Shown: positions 21,536 to 34,105, numbered from the stretch's first letter. The stretch: DNA of 64,000 nucleotides from Sophora flavescens (GCA_030762895.1 CM061062.1:287738397-287802396), one strand, 5' to 3'. Numbers and translations are program-made. Notes: generated by a model not told the origin, from the letters alone.

Positions 21536-23600
21536 CAACCCCAAATTTAGAGATTTTACTTGTCCTCAAGCAAACAATTAATTTCAAAATAGGGGTGAAT
21601 GAGATGGTTTTCATGTTCAATTCCCTTGTGAAACACATTACTCATGCAAAACTTCAATTCCTTCACACTTTTGCAAAACACACAAGTATCACACAATCAT
21701 TGCATCAATTCCACTTGATCACATGCTTCCTGCTTTAAAACAATTAAACATACTACAAAATTAGTTCCATTGAATGCACAAAATATTCTCTTGCAATCTC
21801 TCTAACAAGTGTTTCACACATCCTTACTCGGGTATTATTTGCTCTCAATTCCAATCAAAATGCATTCCCCAATTCTAATCTTGACAAGATACTAAGAACA
21901 CACATCACAAATGTCAATGCAACACATATCATGAGGTCTTTTATTTGGATATAATGGGGCTAAGGTGGGGATGGATAAAATCAAGGATGTCGGCTAAACT
22001 ATCTTGACTTCAAGGATTGTGGACTCTTGGAGCTTCTTCCCTTGCTTAGCTAGTTTACAAGCACATAAGAACACAATTTGTGTCATTCCCCTTTTTATTT
22101 ATTTACACTCTCTTTTTCTCTTTTGTTTTCTTTCTTTTTGTTTCATTCCCTTTTCATTCTTTTCTTTTTCATCTTTTCTATTCTTGCATTTTTCTCACTT
22201 TTGTATACTTTCTTTGTTTCTTTTCCTCTTTTTGGCTATTTCTATTTTTCTATTTTTCTTTTTCTTTCACACTTTGTTTTTTCTTTTCTTTTTAATTTTT
22301 TTTTCATAGTAGGCATCTTTAGTGGCCTACTCACACCCCAAACTTAATTTACTTGCTTGTCCCTAAGCAAGAGAACAACCCCAAACTTAAGTCCAAGCAT
22401 TCTTCTAAGCCAAAATAGTGGGACAAAATTGTTTTTTCGATTTTTGGCTTGTAATGTGCTATCATGCCAAGAAAAATAGGCCAAGACTCAAGTGGGCATA
22501 GCAATAGCAAATGATTGGATAACAATTATGGCCCTGAGTTTAAAACAAAGAAATGTTGCTTCAATCATATATGTGTATGCAAGAACATTACAATAGTGAC
22601 AAGCATCGATGCAAGAAAAAGTGAGAACATGCAAGTGATGGATAAGCACACATGAAAGAAATCAAGTTATCTGGATAATGTGCCAGAGTATTTGGGCTCA
22701 AAAGCTCACAGTTTATGATCATTTGTAAGAGAAAATCCATGCATTCAACATTGCATCAATCATAGCATGAAAAATTGGCACAAATAATTCACAAGGATCA
22801 ATGGTTTCAATAAAATCATATGCTCAGCAAGTATAAAATGCATCATGTTAGAAATTTCAGTCAAGCAAAAGTTCAATGCTCACTAGAGAATCTACACAAA
22901 AATCAATTCAAAACACAAGTTTGTGCTAAATATGCAAGTCTGGGCAATTTATTTAACTAAAACTAACTAAAAATTAAGGAGGATCAAAAAGTAAAGAGTT
23001 TAGAACACCCCCTTTCTTTTGCACAATGGATGAGCATGTGCAAATATTTCTTTTTTACATTGGTTAGCGGTCAGCGCCAGGAATCCATGCTCAGTGCCCA
23101 AGGTGCAGTGTTTTCTGCTGAATCTGCTTTCTGTTAGCGCTCAGCTCTCACAGTAGCGCCCGGCGCCTGCACAGGGCCATTTTCATCCTTCCTTTGTGTC
23201 ATTTCTCCCCTTCCTTGGATTCACTTTCCTTAGATGTGCCTGCATAATAATTCAAATCAATTACACCACATTAGATGGCCTACACATCAAGGAACCACTG
23301 AACAACTCAATGAACTATTTATGTTTTTCATGATAGAAACAAAAAGAACAAGAATGCAAGAAGAAAATGCTTGGGTTTCCTCCCAAGTAGATCTACTTTA
23401 ACGTCACTAGCTTGACGCCTGATTATTTGATGCTCAAGGTAGTTTGAATGATGAGAAGAATGGAGCATTGTTGGTGCTTTTCTTTCCACCACTCCTCACT
23501 TTGTTCTTAATATCAACCAATTGTGTATTGCCCTTCTTTGATGAATGATCTTCTATTGGCCAAAGTGGTTGGAATTGAGATGACCATTGAGACTTCTTCT
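21536..23600. other. Non-coding 3' internal region of the gag-protease element
   Basis: No RT, RNase H, integrase or env-like frame. 22060-22310 is T-rich low complexity. At 23064-23165 there is a second, weaker GC-rich motif cluster (TCAGCGCCAG 23071, TCAGTGCCCA 23091, TTAGCGCTCA about 23134, TAGCGCCCGG about 23154) with the same near-20-bp pairing and about 70-bp period. Confidence 0.6.
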
Positions 23601-23601
23601 T

Positions 23602-24617
23602 CTATTTCCTTCTTTTTCCATTGCTCTTCTTTTTTTTCTCATGTTCATCTTTGTGAATTTCTTGAACCTCTCCATTTTGCACAAAATGAACTTGAGCATG
23701 GATAATTGGTGAAGTTCCCATAGGTTCTCTCTCAAACATGTTCACAACCATTTGTTCATCATTCACCCTCAATATAAGCTCGCCTTTTGGTACATCTATC
23801 AAAGCTCCAGTGGTAACTAAGAAGGGTCTCCCAAAGATCAATGGAATGTCCATATCCTCCTCAATATCCAAGACAAAGAAATCCATAGGAAATATGAACT
23901 TTCCTACTTTCACAATAAGTCCTCCACCAAACCATATGGTCTCCTAATTGATCTATCTGCAAGTTGCAATGAGATTATGGTTAGTTCCACATCATGAATG
24001 CCAAGCCTCTTCATCATGGATAATGGCATAAGATTGATACTTGCTCCAAGGTCACATAGGGCTCTAGCCTTTATTACATCTCCAATGACACAAGGAATTG
24101 TAAAGGATCCTGAATCCCTCAACTTAGGTGGAAGCTTGTGTTGGATAATTGAGCTACAATTTTCAGTCAAGGCCATTACTTCACTTGGTTTAAATTTTCT
24201 CTTCTTTGCCATTCCCGCAATGAGCTTTGCATATGATGGCATGCTCTCCAATGCTTCGACAAAAGGAATATTTATTTGCAATTGTTTGAAGATATCCAAG
24301 AACCGATCAAATTGCTCTTCTTTTTCTTTCCTCTTCTTCTCAATTGGATATGACACTTTCACATAGGAAGGGATCTCTTGTGGCTTGGCCCTTTCCTTCA
24401 ATAGTTGACTTTTTGTCTTTCTCAAGATGGAATTTTCATCAACTAATTTCAGCTTCTTTTCCTTCCTATCATCTTGAGGTTCCTCTTCTTCTTTCCTCTT
24501 TGAACTCTCTTGTTTCTCACTTGTATCAAGCATCTTCTTTCTCAATTCAGAATTTTCAGCAATTTGGCTTGAGGAATGATCAACAACCGGCTCTACTAAC
24601 TTACCACTTCGCAACAT
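23602..24617 (-). pseudogene. Athila-type retropepsin and gag C-terminus
   Basis: A basic, glutamate/lysine-rich gag tail is followed by the aspartic protease: A-L-C-D-L-G-A-S-I-N-L-M-P (active-site D-L-G-A-S, about 24045), then the Q-L-A-D-R-S block (about 23955) and I-L-G-R-P-F-like I-F-G-R-P-F (about 23830). A frame break lies near 23910. The protease would process gag. No polymerase follows. Confidence 0.85.
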
Positions 24618-25854
24618 GACGGCTTTGCATTCCTCCTTTGGATTGTTAATGGTATTTCCAGAAAATCCTGCACTTAATGCACTAGAAACTTGTTTAGAAA
24701 GCTACCCAATCTGCACTTCAAGGTTCTTTATTGATGCATCGGTATTCTTGAAGTTAGATTGTGTGACTTGGATGAATTGTGCAAGAGTGCTCCAACTTGT
24801 TCATTCTCTCATCAGTATCATGATGTGGTTGATTTTGAAGTAGTGGTTGTTGTGAAGATGTGTTCTCTTGTGGAGCTTCTTGTGACCAAGGAAGGTTAGG
24901 GTGCTTCTTCCAATTTTGATTGTAGGAATTTGCATAAAAACTCTGCCCTTGTCTTGGAAATTTCCCCATATAGTTTCCTTCCTCTTTAGAACCAATAGAT
25001 GCTTCACAATTACCATTATCATGCTCTCCACCACAAAATCACATCTCATTACTTGTTGTGCTTGCATCGGCCCTAAACTCATAGCATTTGGTTTCTTTGT
25101 GATTGCCTCCAATTGACTAATGATGATTTTGTTTTGAGCCAAAATTGTATTTTTAGAGTTAAGCTCTATCATCCCCTTTGTTGATGTGCCTCCTCTATCA
25201 TGATTCATGAGATAATCATTAGATGCCATGGCTTCAACCAACCTCAAAGCTTATTTCGCTGTTTTTGAATTCATAGAACCTCCTGCCGATGCATATAACA
25301 TAAGCTTTGTAGATGGTCTCAACCCATTACAAAAGATTTGCATTTGTTGGAGATCATCAAAGTCATGATTAGGACACTTCCTTAAGAGCTCCTTGAACCG
25401 TTCCCAAGCATCATAGAGTCTCACCATCACGTTGCACAAAGCATGAAATATCACATTTCATCTTCATAAACTTAGACGGTGGAAAATACCTTGCCAAGAA
25501 TTTTTCTTCCAATTCATCCCAAATAGTGATACTTCCCCTTGGTTGAGATTGGAGCCAAGCCTTGTATCTATCTCTCAATGAAAACGGGAATCACTGCAAC
25601 CCTATAGCATCATCCGTAGCTCCATTAATCTTGAGAGTATCATATATCTCTAGAAAATTCGAGACATGATTATTTGGATCTTTGGCATCACGTCCTCCAA
25701 ATTAATTTTGTTGCATAATATGGAGCAAAGCCGGCTTGATCTCAAAATTATTTGCGGCTACCGGTGGTCTAACAATACTTAAGTGATTCCGGTTGGTAGG
25801 ACCATGAGAATACTCTCCCAATGTCCTTCGGATACCTTGCTCATTTTCAGCCAT
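24618..25854 (-). pseudogene. gag: Athila-type gag, broken
   Basis: The start ATG at 25854-25852 follows an acidic leader. N-I-V/S-I-V-R-P-P-V-A-A-N-N-F-E-I-K-P, D-P-N-N-H-V-S-N-F-L, R-D-R-Y-K-A-W-L, and W-D-E-L-E-E-K-F-L-A-R-Y-F-P-P-S-K blocks identify a Ty3/gypsy gag (Retrotrans_gag). Then comes E-R-F-K-E-L-L-R-K-C-P (25251-25454) and a spacer with a degraded zinc knuckle near 25040. Stops (TAA for likely CAA near 25703, a TGA near 25594) and frameshifts break it. Confidence 0.82.
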
Positions 25855-26142
25855 GATTTCTTCTTGTTGAACTTGTGATGTAGAAGAAGAATTTACTTTT
25901 TCCTTATCCCACTTCTTTCTTTCTTTTGATTCTTTTCAATTCCTCTTTGCGGTCTTTTCAATTTCGGGATCAAATAACAGCTCACCTATAGATTTACCTC
26001 GCATACACTACACAAAATCTCAAACAAGGTGAGAATATCCAATATATCAATTATTTAACAAAAACATAAAATTAACAAAAAGAAAAAAAAAAGAATGGTC
26101 AAATTAACAATGCCTTAGCCTTGTTGATATTGAAATCAACAA

Positions 26143-26160
26143 TCCCCGGCAACGGCGCCA
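26143..26160 (-). promoter_or_regulatory. Primer-binding site (tRNA-Asp type)
   Basis: TGGCGCCGTTGCCGGGGA on the minus strand, six bases inside the 5' LTR edge; typical of Athila-lineage elements. Confidence 0.85.
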
Positions 26161-26166
26161 AAAACT

Positions 26167-26815
26167 TGTTGATGGTTTGGCAAGTGTACCAAATCGCGAC
26201 AAGTAATATTAGTGAGAGTAGAGTATCGTCCCACGAGGATTATTATTAAGTAGCAATGTAAAATAAGTGATTAATATTTGAACCAATGAATGTCATGTTT
26301 GTAAAAGAGTTTTTATGAATTTTTTATTACAAGTTGTCACAACAATGAATGAAACAAGTAAAAGTAAATAATGAATTCAATGTAGGTAAAAGCGGTTAGG
26401 TATTGGAATCCCTCAATTTTTACCTAATGTAACTTTGCTCAACCTTAATCTCAATCCAATTCATTCAATTGACATTCAAATCATTAACCTAGATTTATCC
26501 CTAATTCCTTAGGTGATAATCATTTTGTTATAAATCAAGAACCCTAATTCCTTAGGTGATGCAAGATTAGAACAAACATTAATCATTGGATTCACAAGAA
26601 TATATTGCAATATAGTTCTATTCCTAGAATCAACATCACAATATTAATCACTTCAATTCCAATTCAATAACCAATTTTCCAATTGTGAAATTGAATCTAA
26701 AATCATTTCAAGGTTGATCAATCCAAGAAAAGCATTAAGCATAGAAGAGATTAACCAAACTGAACGAAATTGCATTGAAATCACAAATCAAACTTCATTA
26801 CACCATCAATGCATA
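26167..26815 (-). repeat. 5' LTR of the gag-protease element, internally deleted
   Basis: 649 bp. It matches 20188-20867 and then stops. Its outer end on the minus strand (TGGTGTAATG) resembles the outer end of the other LTR (TGATGAATG), and the TSD is directly adjacent, so the end is genuine and the missing part is an internal deletion. Confidence 0.75.
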
Positions 26816-26820
26816 TGCAC

Positions 26821-29011
26821 TGAACTTAATGGCCCACTTCATCAATCTACCTTGTAAGACATGCCTATTAAGTAAATATTTAATAATATTAATCTTGCAC
26901 AAAACCAACACTTCTTTGGGTAATAAATAATATTCAAGTTTTGTACACGCATGGAACAAAGATAAACACAATTTTTCAATAGGAGTATATCTAGACTCAG
27001 TCAAATTTAGCAATCTGCTAAGATATAGACAGCCCTCTCAGTACCATCATCGGCTTCCTGTGCCAAAAGGCAGCCGATTGATCCCTCTGTAGCCGATATG
27101 TATAACTTCAAGGGTCTTCCCGATACAGGTGGCATCAAAACAGGAGGGTTTACCAAGGTTTTTTGATTTGTTTGAAAGCGTCCAGGTGCTCCAGTTCCCA
27201 TACAAATTCCTCAGCATTCTTCAATTTAAGCAATGGATAAAATGCCTTCATCTTCCCAGCCGAATTAGTTATGAATCTTATTAGAAAGTTGATCTTCCCT
27301 ATCAGACTCTGTAGCTCTTTCTTGTTTCTGGGCGGTGATGCTTCTAACAATGCTTTTGCTTTGTTCTTGTCTATCTTAATGCTATGCTGATGTACCAAAA
27401 ATCCCAAAAAATTACCAACCGAGACTCCAAAGGAACACTTTTATGGGTTCATCTTCAAACCATGAAATCTCATTCTTTGGAATGCCATTTCCAGGTCATG
27501 CAGGTGTGCTTCAAAATCTGTAGATTTAACCATTACATCATCAATGTACACCTCCATGCTTTTCCCAATTAAATCATGGAAAATGGCATTCATAGCTCTC
27601 TGGTATGTAGCTCTAGCATTCTTCAACCCAAACGGCATGACCACCCACTTGAATATTCCAATCGAACATGGGCATCTGAAAGTAGTTTTATGAATGTCTT
27701 CCTCAGCTATGTAAGTTTGATTATAGCCTGAGTGTTCATCCATTACTGTAAGAATCCCATTGCTCGCTACAACATCGACCAACATGTCGGCTATGGCATG
27801 ACATATTCATCTTTAGGTGTTGCCAAGTTTAGATTCCGATAATCGGTGCAAATTCTCAATTTGCCATTCTTTTTGAACACTGGAACAATGTTAGAGAGCC
27901 ATTCAGTATACCTGGCTGTCCGAATAAACCCAACTTTAAGCAATCTTTCCATTTCTGCCTTAATTTTGGGAAGCAAATCTGGATTAAATCTCCGAGCTGG
28001 TTGTTTATACGGCTTGAAACCTTCCTTGATCGGTAGCCGATGCTCTACCAGCTGCATAGACAATCCAGGCATCTCATTGTAATCACATGCTAGACAATCT
28101 TTGTATTGCTTGATGAGCTCGACCAACTTGATCCTATCAGATTCGACTAACAAACCACTGACCTTAGTCGTTCTCGGCTTGTCATCCGATCCCAGGTTCA
28201 CTGTTATCATTGGATCTTGTGCTTCGAAGGTTGGCAACTTCTTATGTACTAAGGGCGGTATGTCTTCATTATTAAGATCCCGCTCCCTAGTTTCTTCCTC
28301 CAACCCATTCTGCATCTCCCCGTCGACTGATCATGTCTCAATGATTTTACTTTCAGCCGCAAACATGGTCATTCGTTGGGGAAGATTTTTGATGACTTGA
28401 GGCTTACTGATCATCAAAAATGTCTAAAGGTTGTGGTTCGGCCAACATTTTCACTTCAAAACCTTTTGCAGTTAAGTCACATGATTCCTAAGCCCCTTCT
28501 TCATAATCCTCACGTATCATGATAGGCTCCATATGAGGTGAATAGAATAGGGCTTCTGTCGCTCTCACCTCGGCTGTAAATGGATTCTTGTCTGCCAAAA
28601 CTACTTCGGCCTTTCCATCATTCCACATAATCAGCCGTTGATGCAGGGTCGAAGGTACACACTTACTTGAATGGATCCAGTCTCTGCCCAAAAATATTGA
28701 GTAGGTGGTCTTGGCATCTACCACAAAGAAAGCAGAGCTAATAGTTTTCGACCCTACTGTAACATCGGCTACCAGAACTCCCAAGGCAGTCGTTGCTTCC
28801 CCAGTGAAGTTGGTCATCTTCATATTGGTCGATACAATATCTTCTTTAACTTTTGTAAAGTAGTAACAGGCATCACATTTAGTACTGCCCCTCCATCCAC
28901 AAAGACTCGGCTGACTTCTTTGCCGTTCAACCGTGCCTTGATATATAGGGACTTCAAATGCTTGGACATTTCATCTGTAGGTTTGTCAAACATCATCCTC
29001 ACAGGTCTCAA
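26821..29011 (-). pseudogene. Tat-element protease, reverse transcriptase and first RNase H, broken
   Basis: Protease-like region: HLKSLYIKARLNGKEVSRVF then V-D-G-G-A (about 28880-28960). RT: the K-P-Y-K-Q-P-A-R-R-F-N-P block (about 27990-28020), K-K-N-G-K-L-R-I-C-T-D-Y-R-N-L-N (about 27830-27875), M-P-F-G-L-K-N-A (about 27630-27655) and catalytic V-Y-I-D-D-V-M-V-K-S (about 27525-27555). RNase H: Y-I-S-A-T-E-G-S-I-G then E-S-R-Y-T-P-I-E-K (27100 to 26960). Breaks include a one-base loss at about 27795, a stop near 27440 and one near 27010. The frame ends at the inner element's insertion point and resumes at 20182. Confidence 0.88.
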
Positions 29012-30297
29012 GAGGGCTTCATCGAGGCGTAACCGCCCATTCTACTTCTTCTGCACACACATCTCCTTCCAACATACTCGGCTGCTCCTCACCTGCCCAA
29101 AACTCACTAGGCAAGATGCTTACAACATCAACTTCGGCTGATGGTGAGGCTTCTTCTACCAGAAGGGTGTCTAGCAAGGATTCTTCGAAGAATGACAACA
29201 TGTCCATTTCTGCTTTGGCCATTACATCTCCAGCACTTCCATTTTCTCCAAGATGGTTGTTACCCTTTTCTGGTTTGGGGCTTTGCATCGGGCTAGCCTC
29301 ATCCAAAGAATCTGTGCCACTACTGTACTCAATCGGTTCATCTTGTTCAATGAACGACTGTACTTCTGGTTCTCTGTCTTCTGACCCCCTTTTTTCAAGT
29401 CTTGTGTTGGTAATTCCTTAATTTGAGGGAAACAAAAAGCTTGTTCTAAAACCCTGTCAACTTCGTTGGACGGAATTGCTTTCTTGTCTTTATCTTTGGC
29501 TTCGGCTAACATTTGCGACGTCATTTTCATTGTTTGCAGAGACTTTTTCCTATGCCGCCTTCTCTTTTTAGTAGGTGTTAACTGGTGAGGCATTGGTTTC
29601 ACAGGTTTGTTCATATGGATGTGTTTATTCACCTGTCATTTTCCCTCCTCCACCTTAGCCGAAGGTCTGAGCATCCTCTAAGACTTTTTGTCTTCTTCGT
29701 TTCTAACGACTATTCTCAAAGATGCCATTCCTCCCTTCGTGTTGCCCTCGGCTACATGTCATTTACCTTCTGGAATTGGACTTTCATCAATCATTGGCAA
29801 CCTCCTTCTTTTATCCGATGTGCCAATGTTAGTCGTTTTGTCGCCAGGCCTAGTTTGCTCACTTCTTTGGGGCTGTATGGTATGAACTTCAAATTGCTTT
29901 CTTTCTATCATTTGGATTTCAATCCTGACCATGGACTGAACGATCTCAGCCAGCTGCTTTGACATCTGGAGCATAAGCTCATTGAGTCCATAATCAATCT
30001 GCTCCTTGATAAATGTGGTGGTTACCACCATCGACTGATTTGGATCAGCCCCTTCGCCCCTAATGATGTCCCTGCTTTGTGGCTAACAAGTGTGCCACTA
30101 AACGAGGGAGTGTTGGACGATGATTGGAAAGACACTGGCATTCCTAAAGTAGGTTGCACTTCCGTTGGTTTCTTAGCTCCATTCTTTTGTTTTGGTTGTG
30201 GCTCCATGTTGTTCAGTTGTTTCCAGAACGCAAACACATCCGCCAATTGAAATCTTGACCAGGAGAGGTAAACTTCCCAATATGTTCACCTTCACCA
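29012..30297 (-). other. Tat-element 5' internal region, no recognisable gag
   Basis: Several short minus-strand frames (FAFWKQLNN..., a lysine/arginine-rich stretch near 29560, an acidic stretch VVSILPSEFWAGEE near 29090) but no gag capsid motif or zinc knuckle. Either gag is deleted or too decayed to see. Confidence 0.5.
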
Positions 30298-30315
30298 GTC
30301 CCACCGGGCGTGCCA
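30298..30315 (-). promoter_or_regulatory. Primer-binding site of the Tat element
   Basis: TGGCACGCCCGGTGGGAC on the minus strand, four bases inside the 5' LTR. It is consistent with a tRNA-primed gypsy element; I do not assign the tRNA. Confidence 0.7.
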
Positions 30316-30319
30316 AAAA

Positions 30320-31094
30320 TGTTATCCGATGAAGTAAAATTAGTCGTGACCTCGACTAGCTTTGAATAACAATGATTCCCTTATCAGTCGATAACGTTAG
30401 AAGGGGGAATCTGCCTCCTAACTTGTCGGTTCCTAAACTACTCCGAAGAGTGTTTAGTGTGGAAGGTAAAAAGAACTAAGCTAAATATGTGAAAGTAAAT
30501 TGAAAGCAAGAAGAAATGAGCATAAAAATGTGTTTGATTGTATTGATGCTTATGATACAATATTTACAATTGGTATTTATAGGATACAACTTGAACACTA
30601 TGCAAAACTGTCCTCATTGGTCACCTTCTCCTACATTTTAGCATTATGCGCTTAAGTGGCCAACATGAAGCTCCTAGATTACAATGGCTAACCATGTCTA
30701 ACTAGACTCCCTATATTTTAGGCACGTCTTCAATGATCACCCGTCATTAACCGTCTGAGCTTGTTATCTTCACTCTTAAACATCTCTTTGCTTCCTAAAA
30801 TCAAGCTAAACAACTTGAAAACAGTTTCCCCTTATCTCGGAAGGTTGTTAGCACGTACAACTGCTACAATATTCAATATTCCTTTTTGATTTATTTGGCT
30901 ATCACCTCCGCTTTGAATATCAACGGATCACTCTATGGCATTATCATTTAGTTCGTATTATTGGCCTAACCGTTTCCCCTTAACAATCATTCCTCATCAT
31001 CTACCAACATCTTCGACTGGCTTCCGATTCGGCTAATCTCCAATGGCTGGTTTATCAACGGCTAAGTCAGCTTACATTAATTTAGGTGATAACA
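30320..31094 (-). repeat. 5' LTR of the Tat element
   Basis: 775 bp, homologous to 12668-13443, with many transition differences. Followed by AATAC (target duplication). Confidence 0.92.
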
Positions 31095-31099
31095 AATAC

Positions 31100-31355
31100 A
31101 TATTAATAATATATATAATATAATTATGAGAGTAATAATATATCATCATATATACTATATATTATAAATATATATTATATATTGCCTAATACTTACATAT
31201 ATTAATAATATATATTACAAATGGTATCATTGTAAAATTAATATTATTTTACTTGTGATGTCCATTGTCTATCAAACGATGTACGGGACAAAAAGTTGCC
31301 ATGTAACTCAAGGGTTGTACTGTGTTGTCATATTTGTCTTGTGTTGTCCTGTGCC
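31100..31355. other. AT-rich host DNA, no gene
   Basis: ATATTA-rich, then a decayed GGACAAAA repeat remnant. Nothing coding seen. Confidence 0.5.
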
Positions 31356-31358
31356 TTA

Positions 31359-32070
31359 GGCTCTGTTTGGTAAAAATTAGCGGATATCGGATAAGATAGC
31401 GGATAGCGGATAACGGATAAACCAGCGGATTGGATTTGAAGTGTTTGGTAAAACTAGCTGTTTGACTAGCTGATTAATTAAAATTACGTAAAAGGACATG
31501 TTTGCATGGTTTTTTATAATAGGTTATATATATGTATTTATATATATATATATATTATTTATTTTAAAATAATTATAAATTTAACACTTTAAATTATTTT
31601 AAATTATTTATCATTTAAAGATTAAAATTTTAATTTTAATTTTAATTTTAATATTTATTTAGTTTTAGTTATTTTTTATAAATAATATGGAATAATAAAA
31701 ATAATATTTATATGATTTTTATACGATTCTTTTTATAAATAAAAATACAATTTCTATTTTTTATCTTAAATATAAATTTAAATAGTGATATTAATTCTAA
31801 CAAATCAATTTCAAAGATTTCTTTTAATATTTTATTTTGTTAGTGAAGGATAACTAAGGAATTTAATTAAGATATTAAGGATAAAAATGGAAAAAAAGTG
31901 ATACGCTATACTTTATAAGCTCAAACGCTACTTCAAGTAGCGTTTGGAAAAAACGTTATACGCTAGTGAAAAAACGCTGTACGCTAATTTAAAAAACGGT
32001 TGCCAAACGGGACTAACTTTTCATCCACTAAACGTTAAACGCTAGCGTTTTTGGCAAACCAAACAGTGCC
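31359..32070. mobile_element. Tourist-like MITE
   Basis: Terminal inverted repeats GGCTCTGTTTGG... and ...CCAAACAGTGCC are flanked by TTA duplications (31356-31358 and 32071-32073), the PIF/Harbinger (Tourist) signature. 712 bp, AT-rich, non-coding. Subterminal parts are rich in AGCGGATA / AACGCTA words. Confidence 0.7.
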
Positions 32071-32073
32071 TTA

Positions 32074-33093
32074 ATGCGTATCGAACGCACCCTAAGCTGC
32101 ACAAACTTCATTATGTTGGATATTTTATTTCAAAATAGTTTGTTTCGAAATATATTTTTGAAAGGTATTTAAATTTGTGTTTAATTGGTTTACACTGTTC
32201 GTGTAAAGTATTTTAGACTGTCAACCAATCAGAAATGAAGATATAAATGATTTAAGCAAATTAAGATAAGAGTCACAGATTTTTCCTATAAAAAAAGAGT
32301 CAAATATTTTTAATGAGGTGTCAATTTCTAATTGACTAACACTGTAAAAAATATTTTCACTGTCAGTATATATAAATTAAATCCTTTAAATTATCATTTT
32401 TTATAATTAAATTTTCTTCAACTTTTTTTCTTCTAAATGTGTTAAATTCTATATTTAATTTATTCCACCAATTTGGTTAACAATTAATTATCTTTTATTA
32501 CATTTCATTATCTGCCAAATTAATCAAGATTCTAAATCGGTTGGTTTAGGTAATTGATTCAATGTTGCCATTCAATTTTTAAACGACTTGTTTTCGAAAA
32601 TTAATGTGAGAGTTCTTCTTCTTTTTAGATGGCCTTCAGGAAGCAAGAAAAAATAAAATACAAGGATACTTCTTCTTCTTCTTTTTTGTTCTAGGACATT
32701 AGTTTTGACTATTTTTAAAAGAGCACGTTAAATCTTGGAAATATTCGTATTGTTATCGGTGTGACGAAGTAAGCTTTATAATATCTTTCACATGTCTCAG
32801 CCTATAGTGTTTTTCACTTTTTTCTATTTTATTCACGAGAAATGCTAACGAGTGTGTCTTTAATTAAGGTCATTCGTTAAAAAACCAATAAAAGAAACTT
32901 TGTATTGAGAATTTATGTATTTAATATTTGAAGAAGTTAAATATTTAGTTTTTCCATTAAAACTTGCTTGTTATGATTCTTAGGATACTCGTTAGCATGA
33001 TCCTTTATTTATTTTATATATTATTTTTGAAAGACATTATATGTTTCCTTGTCATTCCTTGAGGAAGGCAACATCGTAACTACTTTTACGCTT
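32074..33093. other. AT-rich intergenic DNA, no gene
   Basis: No coding sequence. 32185-32390 has short inverted words (TTTACACTG...CACTGTAAA) suggesting a decayed small MITE. Confidence 0.4.
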
Positions 33094-33117
33094 TCACACG
33101 GGTGCAAAATATGCCTT

Positions 33118-33492
33118 TTACATCGGAGTTTTCACATCGGTTTCATTAAAACCGATGTGTAGAACGAGGCGGTGACATTTTTAAAATTAAAATCAAAGGA
33201 TTCCACATCGGTTTAGAAATTAACCGATGTGTAAATATTTTCCACATCGGTTTTTTTTAACCGATGTTTAAAAGTAAAACAAAAAAAATTTAAATTTAGA
33301 ATTTTTAACTTTTAACATCGGTTTTTACAGAACCGATGTGTAAAGTATTGATTAGCCACATCGGTTAATAGATAACCGAGGCATAAAATTATAAAAAAAA
33401 ATAGAATTTAAAATTTTATCTTTCCACATATGTTTCAGATGAACCGATGTGAAATATAAATTAACCACATCGGTTTTATTATAACCGATGTG
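33118..33492. repeat. CACTA left subterminal hairpin array
   Basis: About seven inverted pairs of ACATCGGTTT and AACCGATGT with short loops. Subterminal repeats of this kind bind the TNPA-like protein in En/Spm. Confidence 0.9.
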
Positions 33493-34059
33493 TAATATAA
33501 CCCTTCTTTTTGTTTCTATATTTTCATTCCCTCCAATGTCACGCGCCCTTTTCCTTTGTTCCAAGAGTGTAAAGCCAAGGCAGATCAAAACATCTCTCAC
33601 TCTCTCGCCGCACATACAAACACATACACCAACCCTGAAAATACGCTCAAATTTGAAAAGCTACATTACACTGTCTTTCTCTTTCTTCCCACATCTCAGC
33701 ACTCTCTGGTTTCTCATTTCTACACTTCACACTCACTCACCCTCTCAGAACTCCACAACAAACCTTCAAGATCTTCATTCTTCCACAAAAAAAAGGTGCG
33801 TTTTTTTCCCGTTGAATTCCATCTTTTTTAGTTCTCCACTGTTTGAAACCACTCCACATTTTCCCTGTTACTGGTTTTCAGGCTCATCACAGGTGCACAA
33901 AGAAAGAGAGAATTTTGTGGAGGATATCAAAACTGAGCAGACAGTGTGGGTATGTTGTGACTTGTGAAGATATAATATTCTAGCTTATTCTAATATTCTA
34001 ATGCTGGTTTTCTAAGAGGGTGACCCCTTTGATGAAGTTTGTGTCTTGAGTCCTTGTTC

Positions 34060-34060
<1 letters not shown>

Positions 34061-34105
<45 letters not shown>

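Larger units (their letters stand above)
20188..26815 (-). mobile_element. Athila-type gag-protease element without RT or integrase
   Basis: Bounded by TCAAT duplications (20183-20187 and 26816-26820) that sit inside the host Tat RNase H frame with no loss. The minus strand has a PBS of tRNA-Asp type, gag and protease, then about 2 kb with no RT, RNase H or integrase: a non-autonomous derivative. The left (3') LTR is 20188-21535. The right (5') LTR 26167-26815 keeps both ends but lacks about 700 bp, including the TATA box and motif array. Confidence 0.85.
12668..31094 (-). mobile_element. Ty3/gypsy Tat-lineage retrotransposon with antisense PMD gene
   Basis: The LTRs (30320-31094 as 5' and 12668-13443 as 3') are flanked by AATAT (12663-12667) and AATAC (31095-31099), a nearly intact 5-bp duplication. 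The coding order on the minus strand is protease, RT, RNase H, a second archaeal-type RNase H, then integrase. The dual RNase H is the hallmark of the Tat lineage. A plus-strand PMD gene lies between integrase and the 3' LTR. Two later insertions swell the element to 18.4 kb: a solo LTR and a gag-protease element. LTRs differ at roughly one site in ten over the first 150 bp, so it is old. No standard gag domain is recognised. Confidence 0.9.

Noticed and set aside
22004..22347. Phe/Leu-rich hydrophobic open frames
   Set aside because: T-rich low-complexity DNA open in several frames; not a membrane protein.
26816..26820. Right LTR of the gag-protease element as truncated by chance
   Set aside because: The TCAAT duplication sits directly at its end and the host frame is restored exactly, so the terminus is real and the loss is internal.
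33488..33967. Serine/threonine-rich open frame in the CACTA 5' region
   Set aside because: CT-rich sequence with overlapping frames and no domain; more likely leader.
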